DNA of 64,000 nucleotides from Pseudocitrobacter corydidari (GCF_021172065.1 NZ_CP087880.1:434001-498000); one strand, 5' to 3'. Shown: positions 45,685 through 55,253, counted from the stretch's first letter. Numbers and translations: made by a program. Notes: a model not told the origin generated them from the sequence alone.

Positions 45685-48431
45685 CGCAGCTTCACAAACA
45701 AATGCGCGGGCCCGGAGTTGGTCAGATTATTGCCGCGAACGTACTCGATAGGCTGCGCGGGATCGAGCGCAATATCGGAGACTTTACGCGCCACCAGGCG
45801 TGTGGCGATCAGCGTTTCAAGTTTCGCCAGCGGCTGGCCGAGACATTTATGCATCCCGTTGCCAAAACCTAAATGACCGGTGGTATCACGGTCGATGTTA
45901 AACGTATCGCCGTCCGCAAATTTACGGCTGTCGCGATTGGCGGACGAGAGCAACAACCGCACCACCGCGCCTTTGGGCAACTCAACGCCTGCCACGGTGG
46001 TGGCTTCGGTGGTCATGCGGCTGACGCGTTGCACCGTCCCGCGATAGCGCGCCACCTCCTCGACAAATTTATCCGCATCCGCTTCGTTTTCGCGAATACG
46101 CTGCACCAGATGCGGATGTTCCGCGAACATGCGAAACGCATTCGCAACCAGAATGGTGGTGGTGTCGTGCCCGGCGATAAAGACGAAGGCGCACAGCTCT
46201 TTGGCCTCTTTTTCACTGAGCAAACCCTCCTTCCACATGCGGGCGATGTGTCCCCCAATCGACTGGCTATTGCTGAGGTAAAGTCGTTCCATGGCCTCTT
46301 TCAGATAGGCAAAGAAGGCCATGGCGCTTTGTTCATCGGTGCCTGTGCCAGGGGCGTTACGCGCCAGGCGCCCGAAGTAGCTGAAGGTTTCGTCCGACCA
46401 GAACTTCATCTTTTCTTCGTCTTCATTCGGCACATCGATCATCGCTGAGATGGTGGCGATGCTGAGTGGAATGGCGAACTCTTCCACCACATCGCCGCCG
46501 CCTTTGGCGATCAACGCATCAATTAATACCTCCGCGCGGCGCTCGATCTCGGCGGCAAACGGTTCGATGGCCAGCGGCATAAAAGAGGGCTGAGCAATCT
46601 TGCGCAGGCGCGTGTGATCGGGTGCATCATACAGCGTCAGAAAAGTGAGCGGCGGCGGACTGACCACTTCTGATGAGAAGAGTTTTGGGTTGCGAATGGC
46701 CTGCCAGACATCATCGTAGCGCGACAGAAACCAGACGTCCGAGGTGGCCGACTGGCAGCGCAATACCGGCGCGTGCTCGCGCATCCAGCGATAATGTTCG
46801 TACGGATCGCCCTGCGAACCGTCGTCCACCACTTTGAACGGTTGCAGTTCTTGCGGCCAGCTCAGCTCATGAGAGTAGGGCGGCTGTTCAGCCAATGCCG
46901 CGAACGGGCAGCGTGCGGGCTCTGGCTGCGGCGCGGGCGCGACGGCGGTCGATGCGGATTTCTTGCCCAGCGCACGGCTCATGGTCGCTTTGGAATGAAG
47001 GGCGTGTTGAGCTATCACTTCACGCGCGGCGTTGATATCACCATACTCAAACGCGCTGACCAGATCGCGATGTTGTTGCACGATATCGCCAACGATTTCA
47101 ATGTCATCCCGTAGCGCCCGACCAATGTAATCCTGCACCGCGAGTTGCTTATAGAGAGTAATCAGCGGCGCGTTTCCTGATGCCTCAATCAGGAACAGGT
47201 GGAACGCATGGTTTGCCTGCGCGTAGCGCGTGACATCGCTAAAGCGCTTCCCGACAACAAACGGCGCGGTCGCCTCGGCGAGCTGGCGGAACGCAAGCAA
47301 CTGTGCGCCTGACAAGCGCCCCATGGTGAGCTGCACCGCCCCCAGCTCCAGCGCCAGACGCAGATCAAACGTGTCATCGACGTCCTCCGGGGCAATATGT
47401 TCTTCCCCCGTCTGCACCACCTGCCCGGCCCCGGCAAACTTCTCATAATAGAAGTTACGCGGCTTCACGCCTTCCGCTGCCAGCCAGTCGCGCACGGCCT
47501 CTACCATTGGCGGCGGCCCGCAGAGATAAATATCGACATCGCCGCCGTTAAGCTGCGACGCGGTAATATGTTGAGTCACGTAGCCTTTGTGCGGCGACGA
47601 ACTTTCAGGGCTGGCGACCGTGCAGAGATAGCTAAAATTCGGCAGGCGCCGGGCGTATCCCTCAAGCCGTGCCAGCTCAACCCGATCTTCATCGTGGGTG
47701 ACACCGAAGATCAGATGGACAGGCTGCGTGACTTCACCTTCTTCGGCGATCTTATCCAGCATGGACAAAAACGGCGCAAGTCCCGTACCGCCCGCGAGGA
47801 ATAAAAGCGGGCGTTCGATGGGGCGCAGGTAGAAACTGCCCATCGGCCCGCGAAAGGTGATGGTGTCGCCGGGCTTGGCCTGCTCGCGAAGATAGCTGGA
47901 CATTAAGCCCTGCGGAACATTGCGGATCAGGAAGGAGACTTCGTTTGCCGAGGGGCCCGAGCTAAATGAGTAGGAGCGCGTCTGCGTGCTGCCAGGCACC
48001 TGTATATTGACGTACTGGCCCGGCAGGAAGCGCAGAGCGCTGCGGTTTTCCAGTTCCGCCGAAAATGTGATTGCCGTGGGCGATAGCGCTTCGCAGACGG
48101 TGATACGCCCGGTGAATGCCGTGCTGCTGATGCCCGCCGCATCGGACGTGGCTGCAATCTGCACCACGCAGTCGCTGGATGGCCGCATCTGGCAGGTGAG
48201 TACGTGCCCGGCATTCGCTTCATCATCGGAAAGCGCGTCTGGCACATAATCACCGAGCGCAAACTGGCCTGATTCACAGGTGGCTTTGCAGGTGCCGCAC
48301 ACGCCGTCGCGACAGTCGAGTGGAATAGCAATTTTTGCACGCAGCGCCGCATCGGCGACGGACTCACCGGTAAGACATTGAATAAAATGCGTCGCGCCGT
48401 CTTCAAAGCGTAGGGTGACCTGATGGCTCAT
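45681..48431 (-). CDS. Three-part fusion: BenC-type reductase, FCD ligand-binding domain, cytochrome P450
   Basis: A 916-residue protein. Residues 1-96 are a plant-type ferredoxin (C40, C45, C48, C80). Residues 105-335 are a BenC-like FAD/NAD reductase (TRSYSFSS 151-158, GGTGLAP 214-220, CGPPPMV 304-310, ending FYYEKFAG). Residues 355-485 match an FCD domain, normally the effector domain of GntR regulators, with N407, H411, H454 and H476 at the metal-ligand positions and no DNA-binding domain. After a Pro/Ala linker (about 486-515), residues 520-916 are a P450 with I-helix AGHDTT (753-758), ExxR (E792, R795) and heme loop FGNGMHKCLG (Cys863). It should take electrons from NAD(P)H to heme within one chain. 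Start 48431 has GAGGA 8 bases upstream; an earlier ATG overlaps the -10 region. Substrate unknown, perhaps an aromatic acid. Confidence 0.93.
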   Translation of the reverse strand: MSHQVTLRFEDGATHFIQCLTGESVADAALRAKIAIPLDCRDGVCGTCKATCESGQFALGDYVPDALSDDEANAGHVLTCQMRPSSDCVVQIAATSDAAGISSTAFTGRITVCEALSPTAITFSAELENRSALRFLPGQYVNIQVPGSTQTRSYSFSSGPSANEVSFLIRNVPQGLMSSYLREQAKPGDTITFRGPMGSFYLRPIERPLLFLAGGTGLAPFLSMLDKIAEEGEVTQPVHLIFGVTHDEDRVELARLEGYARRLPNFSYLCTVASPESSSPHKGYVTQHITASQLNGGDVDIYLCGPPPMVEAVRDWLAAEGVKPRNFYYEKFAGAGQVVQTGEEHIAPEDVDDTFDLRLALELGAVQLTMGRLSGAQLLAFRQLAEATAPFVVGKRFSDVTRYAQANHAFHLFLIEASGNAPLITLYKQLAVQDYIGRALRDDIEIVGDIVQQHRDLVSAFEYGDINAAREVIAQHALHSKATMSRALGKKSASTAVAPAPQPEPARCPFAALAEQPPYSHELSWPQELQPFKVVDDGSQGDPYEHYRWMREHAPVLRCQSATSDVWFLSRYDDVWQAIRNPKLFSSEVVSPPPLTFLTLYDAPDHTRLRKIAQPSFMPLAIEPFAAEIERRAEVLIDALIAKGGGDVVEEFAIPLSIATISAMIDVPNEDEEKMKFWSDETFSYFGRLARNAPGTGTDEQSAMAFFAYLKEAMERLYLSNSQSIGGHIARMWKEGLLSEKEAKELCAFVFIAGHDTTTILVANAFRMFAEHPHLVQRIRENEADADKFVEEVARYRGTVQRVSRMTTEATTVAGVELPKGAVVRLLLSSANRDSRKFADGDTFNIDRDTTGHLGFGNGMHKCLGQPLAKLETLIATRLVARKVSDIALDPAQPIEYVRGNNLTNSGPAHLFVKLR

Positions 48432-48496
48432 TGTTCTTATCCTCGGGTAGCAGGTGATTCCAGCCTCTGACGGACTGGTACGAAACTCGAGACTCC

Positions 48497-48551
48497 ATAT
48501 CATGCCGTAAGCCCTTTTCAGTCAACGGACAGAAATGACGTAAAACAGGAC
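48497..48551 (-). promoter_or_regulatory. Candidate promoter and direct repeats upstream of the P450 fusion gene
   Basis: On the reverse strand TTGACT (48520-48525) and TGATAT (48497-48502) are 17 bases apart. Just upstream, TGTCC occurs twice with 21-base spacing (plus-strand GGACA at 48527 and 48548), the second copy abutting the -35, the usual geometry for AraC-type activator sites. The -10 is a weak match, as expected of an activated promoter. Confidence 0.4.
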
Positions 48552-48618
48552 AAACCGTGCATTAGGCGGAGTTGGTGAGCGGGGGCACATTTTGGGAAGA
48601 GAGGCGAAAAGCAGGCAT

Positions 48619-48653
48619 TAAAAAACCCGCAGACTCAGAGAGAATGCGGGCTC
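48619..48653 (-). terminator. Terminator downstream of tRNA-Pro
   Basis: On the reverse strand GCCCGCA, a 13-base loop, TGCGGGTTTTTT, about 45 bases after the tRNA 3' end. Confidence 0.8.
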
Positions 48654-48695
48654 TTAAGGGGTACTGAACGTTTAAAACGTATCAGAAAATCTTTT

Positions 48696-48772
48696 TGGTC
48701 GGCACGAGAGGATTTGAACCTCCGACCCCCGACACCCCATGACGGTGCGCTACCAGGCTGCGCTACGTGCCG
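48696..48772 (-). tRNA. proL: tRNA-Pro (anticodon GGG)
   Basis: 77 nt on the reverse strand, acceptor CGGCACG pairing with CGTGCCG, D-arm GCGCAGCCTGGTAGCGC, anticodon loop with GGG (TCATGGGGTGTC), T-arm GGTTCAAATCC and encoded CCA. This is the E. coli proL position beside yejM. The flanking block 43.2-48.6 kb differs from K-12. Confidence 0.97.
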
Positions 48773-48848
48773 ACACGTGGAGGCAATAGTACCCTTTTCG
48801 TTGCTGATTGCAAGCCAGCGATCGCGCGATTGATGCATAAGTAATCAA

Positions 48849-50609
48849 TCAGTTAGCGATGAATCGTTTTTCCTCAGTCAGTACCTGCAGCAGCAGGCTC
48901 AGCTGTGGTTTTTGCTCGCGTTCTTTCTCGCCGTCGCTGTTCCACGTCTGGTAATGACCATTGTGGTCAAGCACAACGGTAAAGCGCGGGGTCGTAATCG
49001 CCAGCGTGTTGTTATCCGCAGCGGTTACCCAAACGTGGCGACGCGTGGCGCTGAAGAGATCCTGCCCCTGCGAGTATTCATTTGCTGGCGTGCTGACGTG
49101 CAACAGACGCTGCATCAGGGTGGTCATCACGTCTTTATGCTCGGTCAGGGCGTCGATACGCTGCGCCGGGGTGCCCGGCCAGTGGACGACCAACGGTACC
49201 TGTAGACGTGCGCGTGACCAGTCGAACTGCTCGCGTTCATCGCCCAGCGGCACGCCGTGACCTGCGGTAATAATCACTACCGTGCTATCCAGTTTGCCGG
49301 AATCACGCAGCGCGCTCAGCACGCGGTTAATCTGTGTATCGACATCGGCGGCAGCGGCGGCATAGCGGCGGGTGAAGCCTTGCTGCTGGCTGTCGTCGAG
49401 GTTGGTGCCGTTAAAGGATACCCACGAGAACCAACGGTTTTCTTCCTGCGCGTAGCGGCCCAGCCAGTTAATCCACTGATTTGCCGTCTGCGCGTCGTTT
49501 TGCGATTTGCTTGGCGGCAGCGAGAAGTCCGAAAGCAGCGCCTGACGATAAACCGGGCTATTGAAGCCATCGGAAGAGAACAGGCCCAGCTGATAACCCT
49601 GCTGGTTCAGCGCGGTAATCAGCGCCGCCGGAATACGCGCCGAGAGCACGCCATCCATATAGGCCGGTGAAATACCATAGAACAGGCCGAAGGTGCCGTT
49701 GTCTGTGGTATTACCCGAACTCATATGCTGGGTAAAGTTGACGTTTTCACCGGCGAACTGGGCCAGAGAAGGCATCTGTTTTTCGAAGCGCGAATAGTTC
49801 AGGCCATCGACGGTGATCAGCAGGACGTTTTGCCCTGCGCCCATATCGCGATAGCGCAGTTCGCTCAGCGGGTATTGCACCGATACGGCTTCCGGATCGC
49901 CTTGCTCAACCAGACGACGCTGGTAATCCTGCGCATCCAGCAGGCCGTGTTTTTCCAGGAAGCGGCGCGCGGTCATTGGATAAGAGAGCGGCAGGTTTGC
50001 TTTCTGCATGGTAATCGGGCGATAGAAGTTGGCATCGGCCCAGATGTACATCACGTGCGAGCTGATAAACGATACAAAAAAGAGCCAGGCGACGGGGCGG
50101 AAGTAGCGGCGTCGGCGCATCAGGCTGCGCAACTTTTGCCAGCTCCAGGTAGCGAACAGCATTTCGATAAGCAATATCACCGGCACGCTGATAAACATCA
50201 GCTGCCAGTCGCGGGCCATTTCGTTTTGGTCCGGGTTGATAACCAGCTCCCACACCACCGGGTTAAGGTGCAAGTGGAAGCGGGTGAAAACTTCGGTATC
50301 GATAAGCAGCAGCGTCATGCCAGCGGTTGCCAGAATCGCGGACAGGAACCGCATTAAGCGCTGCGAGCCGACGATAAACGTCAGCGGAAAGAGAATCAGC
50401 AGATAGGCGGCGAACACCAGAAAACTGAAATGCCCGACAAGGCTCAGGTACGAGTAGACGCGACCGGTAAGCGTTGTCGGCCAGTCGGCAACAAAAAGAT
50501 AGCGGCTGCCGAGCACCATGGCCAACAACATGTTGAACATAGCAAACCAGTGCCCCCAGCTAACCATCTGGGAGACTTTTTCTCGGTAGGGCTGACGATG
50601 AGTCACCAT
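48849..50609 (-). CDS. yejM: YejM (PbgA/LapC), inner-membrane regulator of LPS synthesis
   Basis: A 586-residue protein equal in length to E. coli YejM. Five N-terminal TM helices (about residues 20-190) are followed by a periplasmic sulfatase-like domain (VLLITVDGLNYSRF, MSSGNTTDNGTFGLFYG, LGLFSSDGF). It senses periplasmic lipopolysaccharide and controls LpxC breakdown through LapB and FtsH. ATG at 50609 gives MVTHRQPYREK as in E. coli; the frame is open 22 codons upstream. It follows yejL by 19 bases. Confidence 0.96.
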   Translation of the reverse strand: MVTHRQPYREKVSQMVSWGHWFAMFNMLLAMVLGSRYLFVADWPTTLTGRVYSYLSLVGHFSFLVFAAYLLILFPLTFIVGSQRLMRFLSAILATAGMTLLLIDTEVFTRFHLHLNPVVWELVINPDQNEMARDWQLMFISVPVILLIEMLFATWSWQKLRSLMRRRRYFRPVAWLFFVSFISSHVMYIWADANFYRPITMQKANLPLSYPMTARRFLEKHGLLDAQDYQRRLVEQGDPEAVSVQYPLSELRYRDMGAGQNVLLITVDGLNYSRFEKQMPSLAQFAGENVNFTQHMSSGNTTDNGTFGLFYGISPAYMDGVLSARIPAALITALNQQGYQLGLFSSDGFNSPVYRQALLSDFSLPPSKSQNDAQTANQWINWLGRYAQEENRWFSWVSFNGTNLDDSQQQGFTRRYAAAAADVDTQINRVLSALRDSGKLDSTVVIITAGHGVPLGDEREQFDWSRARLQVPLVVHWPGTPAQRIDALTEHKDVMTTLMQRLLHVSTPANEYSQGQDLFSATRRHVWVTAADNNTLAITTPRFTVVLDHNGHYQTWNSDGEKEREQKPQLSLLLQVLTEEKRFIAN

Positions 50610-50628
50610 AAACTGTTGTGTGTATCCC

Positions 50629-50856
50629 TTAGTGCGCCGGGTCGTCGTTAATCGAAGACTGTAACGCCTGAGCAAACGAGCGGGCGATAGCCTGGCGCTG
50701 AGCCGGGGCGACGCTGCTGTTAATCAGGTTCGTCACCATGTTCCCCAGAACCATCAAAGAGAGGTCTGTTGGAGTCTTGTGTTGTTCCAGTACGTTGACC
50801 AGTTCACTGAGCAGTCGTTCAACGTGTTCATCACTGTAGCGGGAATGTTGTGGCAT
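50629..50856 (-). CDS. yejL: YejL, small conserved UPF0352 protein
   Basis: A 75-residue helical protein, same length as E. coli YejL ([20 protein letters not shown]). Function unknown. It is the first gene of a yejL-yejM operon and is divergent from yejK. Confidence 0.93.
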   Translation of the reverse strand: MPQHSRYSDEHVERLLSELVNVLEQHKTPTDLSLMVLGNMVTNLINSSVAPAQRQAIARSFAQALQSSINDDPAH

Positions 50857-51042
50857 AAATCAAATCTGTCTATATATGGAAGGGCAATATATTACCGTAG
50901 CACCAGCATTTTTTCCGCATTTTTTCGCCTTAAACGTCATCCTTTCCTCATGGGCGAAAGGATTAGGCGTTGGAAGAAAGAGCAAGTTGCACAGCAGCCT
51001 AAGGGGTGGTTGAATACACCCGATCTAAAAGGAGAGTTTAAC

Positions 51043-52047
51043 ATGAGTCTGGATATCGACCAGATTGCGCTGCACCAGCTTATCAAACGCGATGAGCAGA
51101 CGCTTGAACTGGTACTGCGTGATTCGCTGCTGGAGCCCACTGCGCCCGTCGAAGAGATGATGGCGGAACTGCATCGGGTCTACAGCGCTAAAAATAAGGC
51201 CTACGGGCTGTTTAACGAAGAAAGCGAGCTGGCGCAGGCGTTGCGCCTGCAGCGTCAGGGCGAAGAGGATTTCCTGGCGTTCAGCCGGGCGGCGACCGGT
51301 CGTCTGCGCGATGAGCTGGCAAAATATCCGTTTGCGGACGGCGGCATCGTGCTGTTTTGCCATTATCGCTATCTGGCGGTGGAATACCTGCTGGTGGCGG
51401 TGCTGAATAATCTCAGCAGCATGCGTGTCAACGAGCAGTTGGATATCAGCTCTACCCACTATCTCGATATCAATCATGCGGATATCGTGGCGCGTATTGA
51501 TTTAACCGAGTGGGAAACCAACCCGGAATCGACACGTTACCTGACGTTCCTGAAAGGGCGAGTAGGGCGTAAAGTCGCGGATTTCTTTATGGATTTCCTC
51601 GGCGCCAGCGAAGGGTTGAATGCCAAAGTGCAAAACCGCGGCCTGTTGCAGGCGCTGGATGATTTCTCCGCCGAAGCGCAGCTCGATAAAAACGAGCGTC
51701 AGACCGTGCGTAAGCAGGTTTACGACTACTGCAACGAGCAGTTGCAGGCGGGCGAAGAGATTGAACTGGAATCACTTTCCAAAGAGATTTCCGGCGTGAG
51801 CGAAGTGAGCTTTAGCGAGTTTACGGCTGAAAAAGGCTATGAACTGGAAGAGAGCTTCCCGGCGGACCGCAGTACTTTGCGTCAGTTGACGAAGTTTGCC
51901 GGTAGCGGTGGCGGGTTGACGATTAACTTCGATTCTCTGCTGCTGGGTGAGCGTATTTTCTGGGATCCGGCAACGGACACGCTGACCATTAAAGGCACGC
52001 CGCCGAACCTGCGCGATCAGCTTCAGCGTCGCGTGGGTGGCAAATAA
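51043..52047 (+). CDS. yejK: YejK, nucleoid-associated protein NdpA
   Basis: A 334-residue NdpA/YejK-family protein (E. coli 335) that associates with the nucleoid. ATG at 51043 is preceded by AAGGAGAG 6 bases upstream and gives [19 protein letters not shown]; the open frame upstream is not conserved. Characteristic segments are [25 protein letters not shown] split over residues 80-110, and [14 protein letters not shown]. Divergent from yejL and convergent with rplY. Confidence 0.95.
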   Translation: MSLDIDQIALHQLIKRDEQTLELVLRDSLLEPTAPVEEMMAELHRVYSAKNKAYGLFNEESELAQALRLQRQGEEDFLAFSRAATGRLRDELAKYPFADGGIVLFCHYRYLAVEYLLVAVLNNLSSMRVNEQLDISSTHYLDINHADIVARIDLTEWETNPESTRYLTFLKGRVGRKVADFFMDFLGASEGLNAKVQNRGLLQALDDFSAEAQLDKNERQTVRKQVYDYCNEQLQAGEEIELESLSKEISGVSEVSFSEFTAEKGYELEESFPADRSTLRQLTKFAGSGGGLTINFDSLLLGERIFWDPATDTLTIKGTPPNLRDQLQRRVGGK

Positions 52048-52060
52048 GCACCGCCCACAA

Positions 52061-52086
52061 AAAAAGCCCCGCAATGCGGGGCTTCT
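52061..52086. terminator. Bidirectional terminator between yejK and rplY
   Basis: AAAAAGCCCCGC, loop AAT, GCGGGGCTTCTT. The A-run serves rplY on the reverse strand. Confidence 0.9.
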
Positions 52087-52103
52087 TCACAACTTGTCAG
52101 CGA

Positions 52104-52388
52104 TTACGCGCGAACGAAGTCGATGTGAGACAGTTTCGGTTTGTAAGCGTGACGCTGAACAGCCTGAACTTTCACTTTTTCTTCTTTGCCATCGATTACG
52201 ATGGTAACAACTTCTGCGTAAAACTCAGCTTTGTCCTGCATGTTCCACAGTTTGTCGTGATCCAGTTCGATTGCAACCGGAGCAGCTTCGCCACCATAGA
52301 TGATAGCCGGGAACTTGTTAGCTGCGCGCAGGCGGCGGCTCGCACCCTTACCCTGCTCTTTACGTGCTTCTGCATTGATAGTAAACAT
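52104..52388 (-). CDS. rplY: Ribosomal protein bL25
   Basis: A 94-residue 5S rRNA-binding protein of the large subunit, same length as E. coli L25 ([20 protein letters not shown]; ending [11 protein letters not shown]). It has its own promoter and a leader of about 75 bases; in E. coli L25 represses its own translation through the leader. Confidence 0.98.
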   Translation of the reverse strand: MFTINAEARKEQGKGASRRLRAANKFPAIIYGGEAAPVAIELDHDKLWNMQDKAEFYAEVVTIVIDGKEEKVKVQAVQRHAYKPKLSHIDFVRA

Positions 52389-52470
52389 TTAAATCTCTCT
52401 TAATTATTCCTGCTACAGGCGACCCAGCAGCAGGCAAATGATCTGCTTCACGGATGTGAAAGCGGGCGGC

Positions 52471-52499
52471 ATTTTATACTTAAATGCGCGTCGTATCAA
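52471..52499 (-). promoter_or_regulatory. rplY promoter
   Basis: On the reverse strand TTGATA (52494-52499) and TAAAAT (52471-52476) are 17 bases apart, 83 bases before the rplY start, between radD and rplY. Confidence 0.7.
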
Positions 52500-52511
52500 T
52501 CAAAAGGACGT

Positions 52512-54272
52512 TTATCCGCGTAATTCATTGGCGCGACGGAAGCGGCCTTCGTAGTCGAAAACCTTCTCGCGCACCTGCCAGAACTGCCCTTTCTTACGGG
52601 CCACCACAAAATCGGGATGGCGCAACAGCGCCTGCTGGGCAAGAATATCGGCGGGCGTTATCCAGCGCAGCGGCACGCCGGGCGTGCGGGTATGCGGGCG
52701 TATAAAGAGCTGTTCAAAGGCGGTACGCTGCGCCGGTGTATGCAGACGGAAGCGCTCACTCACATCGGCACCGTCTTCATCGTAGTAGGTGATTTTCAGC
52801 CACGCGCCTTTGTCATCCGCGCCGTCCTGAAGCACCATGCCGCTACAGCGCAGCACCAGCGCATCTTTGAGCTTCAGCGCCGCTTTAAGCATATCGTCCG
52901 GGTCGACCAGCACCGTGTCGCACTCCCGGCAGCGGCGGGCGGCGATATCGTTTTCCGCATTACACTGTGGGCAGTTTTTGAAGCGGAAGCGGTAGTCGCA
53001 CTGTTCCCGGTGCCCTTCGTCATCTTCCAGCCAACCCTGACAGCGGCGGCCAAAGTGTTCAATCAGCGTGCCGTCAGCGGTAGTTTTACCCCAGAAGGTA
53101 TTGGCAAAGCCGCAGCCGGGGCAGAAAACCTGGACCGGCACGTTGTCACTTTTGCCTTTTGGCGCACCGACTTCCGGGGCGTAGAGATCGTGAGGGTTTC
53201 CGGCGTAGTCCAGAATCAGACAGTCCGTTTTTCCCGGCGACAGGCGCAGGCCGCGACCTACAATTTGTTGGTAAAGACTCACTGATTCGGTTGGGCGCAG
53301 AATCGCGATGAGATCGACATGCGGGGCGTCAAAGCCGGTGGTTAATACCGACACGTTGACCAGATAGCGAAATTTCTGCGCTTTGAAGGCGTCGATGAGT
53401 TCATCACGCATCGGGCCGGGCGTTTCGCCGGTAATCAGCGCCGCATCGTTGGCGGGCAGCAGCCCGGTGATTTCGCGCGCATGCTCAACGGTGGCGGCGA
53501 AAATCATCACCCCTTTGCGATCCTGAGCAAACTCTTCAATCTGGCTGATGATGTGCGGCGTAATACGTTTTTGCTGTTTCAGTTCACGATTGAGATCCGC
53601 TTCGCTGAACAGCCCGTTGCTGTTGGCCTGCAGGCGGCTGAAATCGTACTGTACCACCGGCATATCAAGCTGCTCGGGTGGCGTCAGATAGCCGTGTTTG
53701 ATCATATAGCGCAGCGGCAGTTCATAAATACAGTCGCGGAAAAGCGCTTTTTCGTCGCCGCGTACCATACCGTGATAGTGGAACTGATAAATCCAGCCTT
53801 TTCCCAGGCGGAAGGGCGTGGCCGTCAGCCCTAGCAGGCGTACCGTTGGGTTTACGCTCTTCAGGTGGGCAAGGATTTGCTGATACTGGCTATCGTCGTC
53901 ATCGCTGATGCGGTGGCACTCATCGACGATCAACAGCGAAAATTCACTCTTGAAATGGTCCAGATTGCGTGCGACGGACTGCACGCTACCAAACACCACT
54001 TTGCCGTGGCTCTCTTTTTTCTTCAGACCCGCCGCGTAGATATCGGCCTCCAGGCCCAGCGCGCAATATTTGGCGTGGTTCTGTGCGACCAGTTCCTTAA
54101 CATGTGCAAGTACTAACACACGCCCGCGCGCCAGTCTTGCCAGTTCAGCAATCACCAGGCTTTTGCCTGCGCCGGTAGGCAGCACAATCACGGCAGGGTG
54201 CTGATGGCGGCGAAAGTGGTTAAGGGTGGCGTCGACGGCTTCCTGCTGATAGGGGCGAAGTGTAAAAGTCAT
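52512..54272 (-). CDS. radD: RadD (YejH), superfamily 2 DNA-repair helicase-like protein
   Basis: A 586-residue SF2 ATPase, the E. coli length. Walker A is [14 protein letters not shown], the DEAD-like motif is [14 protein letters not shown], motif [16 protein letters not shown] and motif [15 protein letters not shown]-terminal zinc region follows ([27 protein letters not shown]). E. coli RadD promotes double-strand-break repair and interacts with RecA and SSB. Confidence 0.96.
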   Translation of the reverse strand: MTFTLRPYQQEAVDATLNHFRRHQHPAVIVLPTGAGKSLVIAELARLARGRVLVLAHVKELVAQNHAKYCALGLEADIYAAGLKKKESHGKVVFGSVQSVARNLDHFKSEFSLLIVDECHRISDDDDSQYQQILAHLKSVNPTVRLLGLTATPFRLGKGWIYQFHYHGMVRGDEKALFRDCIYELPLRYMIKHGYLTPPEQLDMPVVQYDFSRLQANSNGLFSEADLNRELKQQKRITPHIISQIEEFAQDRKGVMIFAATVEHAREITGLLPANDAALITGETPGPMRDELIDAFKAQKFRYLVNVSVLTTGFDAPHVDLIAILRPTESVSLYQQIVGRGLRLSPGKTDCLILDYAGNPHDLYAPEVGAPKGKSDNVPVQVFCPGCGFANTFWGKTTADGTLIEHFGRRCQGWLEDDEGHREQCDYRFRFKNCPQCNAENDIAARRCRECDTVLVDPDDMLKAALKLKDALVLRCSGMVLQDGADDKGAWLKITYYDEDGADVSERFRLHTPAQRTAFEQLFIRPHTRTPGVPLRWITPADILAQQALLRHPDFVVARKKGQFWQVREKVFDYEGRFRRANELRG

Positions 54273-54346
54273 GGGGCTCGTTTATTAGTTTTGCTCGCGA
54301 TTAGTATGCCACGAATCTTTTCTCTTGAGTGGTATAACAACCCCGT

Positions 54347-54476
54347 TATACTCTTCATCCTTCAAGCTGCTTCTGCGTTGGCTGCACTCGTTCACCCCAG
54401 TCACGTACTTCTGTACGCTCCTGGGGATTCACTCCCTTGCCGCCTTGAAGCAACTCGAATGATTTTGAGTCTATAC
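54347..54476. repeat. ERIC element upstream of rsuA
   Basis: A palindromic repeat of about 130 bp with the ERIC core: GTTCACCCCAGTCACGTACTT, loop, GTACGCTCCTGGGGATTCAC (both split here only for reading), and outer arms CCTTCAAGCTGC / CGCCTTGAAGC. It is flanked by TATA on both sides, fitting TA target duplication. Confidence 0.93.
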
Positions 54477-54545
54477 TCGATTGTTGTTACTCCATTTTTC
54501 GGGCGCGTTGCCCGACACCCGGCACCATACAGGCTAAAAATTTTC

Positions 54546-55253
54546 ATGCGACTTGATAAGTTTATCGCTCAGCAACTCGGCGTCAGCCGTGCTATTGCCG
54601 GGCGTCAAATCCGCGGCAACCACATCACCGTGGATGGCGAAATTGTGCGAGATACGGCGTTTAAACTGCTTCCTGAACATGAGGTGGCTTACGAGGGGAA
54701 CCCTCTGGCCCAGCAGCACGGCCCGCGCTACTTTATGCTCAACAAACCGGAAGGGTATGTCTGCTCAACCGACGACCCGGATCATCCTACCGTGCTCTAT
54801 TTCCTTGATGAACCTGTGGCGCACAAACTCCATGCCGCCGGTCGTCTGGATATCGACACCACCGGTCTGGTGCTGATGACTGATGACGGCCAGTGGTCGC
54901 ATCGCATCACTTCACCGCGTCACCACTGCGAAAAAACCTATCTCGTAAGCCTGGAAAACCCGGTCAGCGACGATACCGCAGCGCAGTTCGCCAAAGGTGT
55001 TCAACTGCACAACGAGAAAGATCTCACTAAACCGGCGGTGCTGGAAGTGATTACCCCGACGCAGGTCCGGCTGACCATCAGCGAAGGCCGCTATCACCAG
55101 GTGAAACGTATGTTCGCCGCTGTGGGCAACCACGTGGTGGGGCTGCATCGTGAACGTATTGGTGAGATTGCGCTCGACGACGACCTTGAGCCGGGCGAAT
55201 ACCGTCCGTTAACCGAAGAAGAAATCGCCAGCGTCGGCCTGTCGCCGCGCTAA
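54546..55253 (+). CDS. rsuA: RsuA, 16S rRNA pseudouridine(516) synthase
   Basis: A 235-residue enzyme (E. coli 231). An S4 RNA-binding domain occupies residues 1-60 ([20 protein letters not shown]), then the synthase domain with catalytic Asp in [17 protein letters not shown] and late motif [18 protein letters not shown] at 54546 gives the conserved N-terminus. bcr follows after 14 bases and is probably cotranscribed. Confidence 0.96.
   Translation: MRLDKFIAQQLGVSRAIAGRQIRGNHITVDGEIVRDTAFKLLPEHEVAYEGNPLAQQHGPRYFMLNKPEGYVCSTDDPDHPTVLYFLDEPVAHKLHAAGRLDIDTTGLVLMTDDGQWSHRITSPRHHCEKTYLVSLENPVSDDTAAQFAKGVQLHNEKDLTKPAVLEVITPTQVRLTISEGRYHQVKRMFAAVGNHVVGLHRERIGEIALDDDLEPGEYRPLTEEEIASVGLSPR

Noticed and set aside
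48432..48503. Longer N-terminus of the P450 fusion (start at 48503)
   Set aside because: The ATG overlaps the candidate -10, has no ribosome site, and the extra 24 residues are absent from BenC proteins.
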